Shown here: positions 31,616-31,676 of the stretch, one piece after another
Layout of the letters: each line of letters starts with the position of its first letter
Numbering within the stretch: position 1 is the first letter of the stretch
Assembly: GCA_016295895.1 (NCBI GenBank)
Contig: JAEDKI010000003.1
Location: 1 to 31,676, forward strand
DNA length: 31,676 nt
Origin: Clostridiaceae bacterium
GTDB taxonomy: Bacteria; Bacillota; Clostridia; Oscillospirales; Acutalibacteraceae
Direction of reading: 5' to 3'
The notes under the pieces: model-generated
The model's database searches: none
What the model was told of the DNA's origin: nothing
Seen by the model: the letters and a program-made list of their open reading frames with translations, nothing else
Program-made: the position numbers and the translations under genes

Positions 31616-31676
31616 CATTAAGACGGCAGTTTCTTTGAATGCAACTGCTTTTCATTTTTGATTGAAAAGTGAAGAA

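Overview
The window looks like a chromosomal segment of a spore-forming, Gram-positive gut clostridium of the Ruminococcaceae/Oscillospirales type. Evidence: germination and sporulation genes (gpr, spoVAEb), a meso-DAP-type MurE, Shine-Dalgarno sites with TTG and GTG starts, a dockerin tail as in fibre-degrading ruminococci, and intergenic palindromes (GTAGGG...) that I recall from gut clostridia. Genus or species cannot be fixed from this sequence alone.

Layout. (1) 1-1250: the 3' end of a dockerin protein with its terminator, then about 1 kb without a gene, filled with short palindromic repeats, a MITE-like element and a cluster of DnaA boxes. (2) 1250-4871: housekeeping and sporulation genes in single units: nagA and acpP (minus), spoVAEb (plus), a tiny Cys-rich membrane protein and rpsT (minus, consensus promoters), and gpr (plus). 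(3) 4957-19609: a division and cell wall (dcw) cluster, all plus strand: mraZ-rsmH-ftsL-spoVD/ftsI-murE-murF-mraY-ftsW-murG-murA-ftsQ-ftsZ. It starts at a sigma-A promoter followed by 10-bp tandem repeats (candidate MraZ operator) and ends at a terminator after ftsZ. murD, murC, murB and ftsA are absent. (4) 19754-23051: a three-gene operon of free-standing NRPS-like parts: an acyl-AMP ligase, a condensation-domain protein with intact HHxxxDG, and a small carrier protein. This is the best candidate here for an undescribed biosynthetic system. (5) 23106-25535 (minus): a GPH-family sugar symporter with an unusual charged C-terminal tail of about 310 residues. (6) 25958-31533 (minus): a signalling block made of a lipoprotein combining a solute-binding domain and a 5'-nucleotidase C-terminal-like domain, a hybrid histidine kinase, a LytTR response regulator, a DUF6514-like small protein and a separate HPt protein.

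How the genes work together. The dcw genes take UDP-GlcNAc through MurA, then UDP-MurNAc-dipeptide through MurE and MurF, to lipid I (MraY) and lipid II (MurG). FtsW and SpoVD/FtsI polymerise and cross-link it at the FtsZ ring, with FtsL and FtsQ as scaffold. In the signalling block the kinase ends in a receiver domain and lacks an HPt, while a lone HPt is encoded just upstream. The parts of a His-Asp-His-Asp phosphorelay ending in a LytTR DNA-binding protein are therefore all present. The binding lipoprotein has no ABC permease beside it, so it may feed signal to the kinase; that link is inference.
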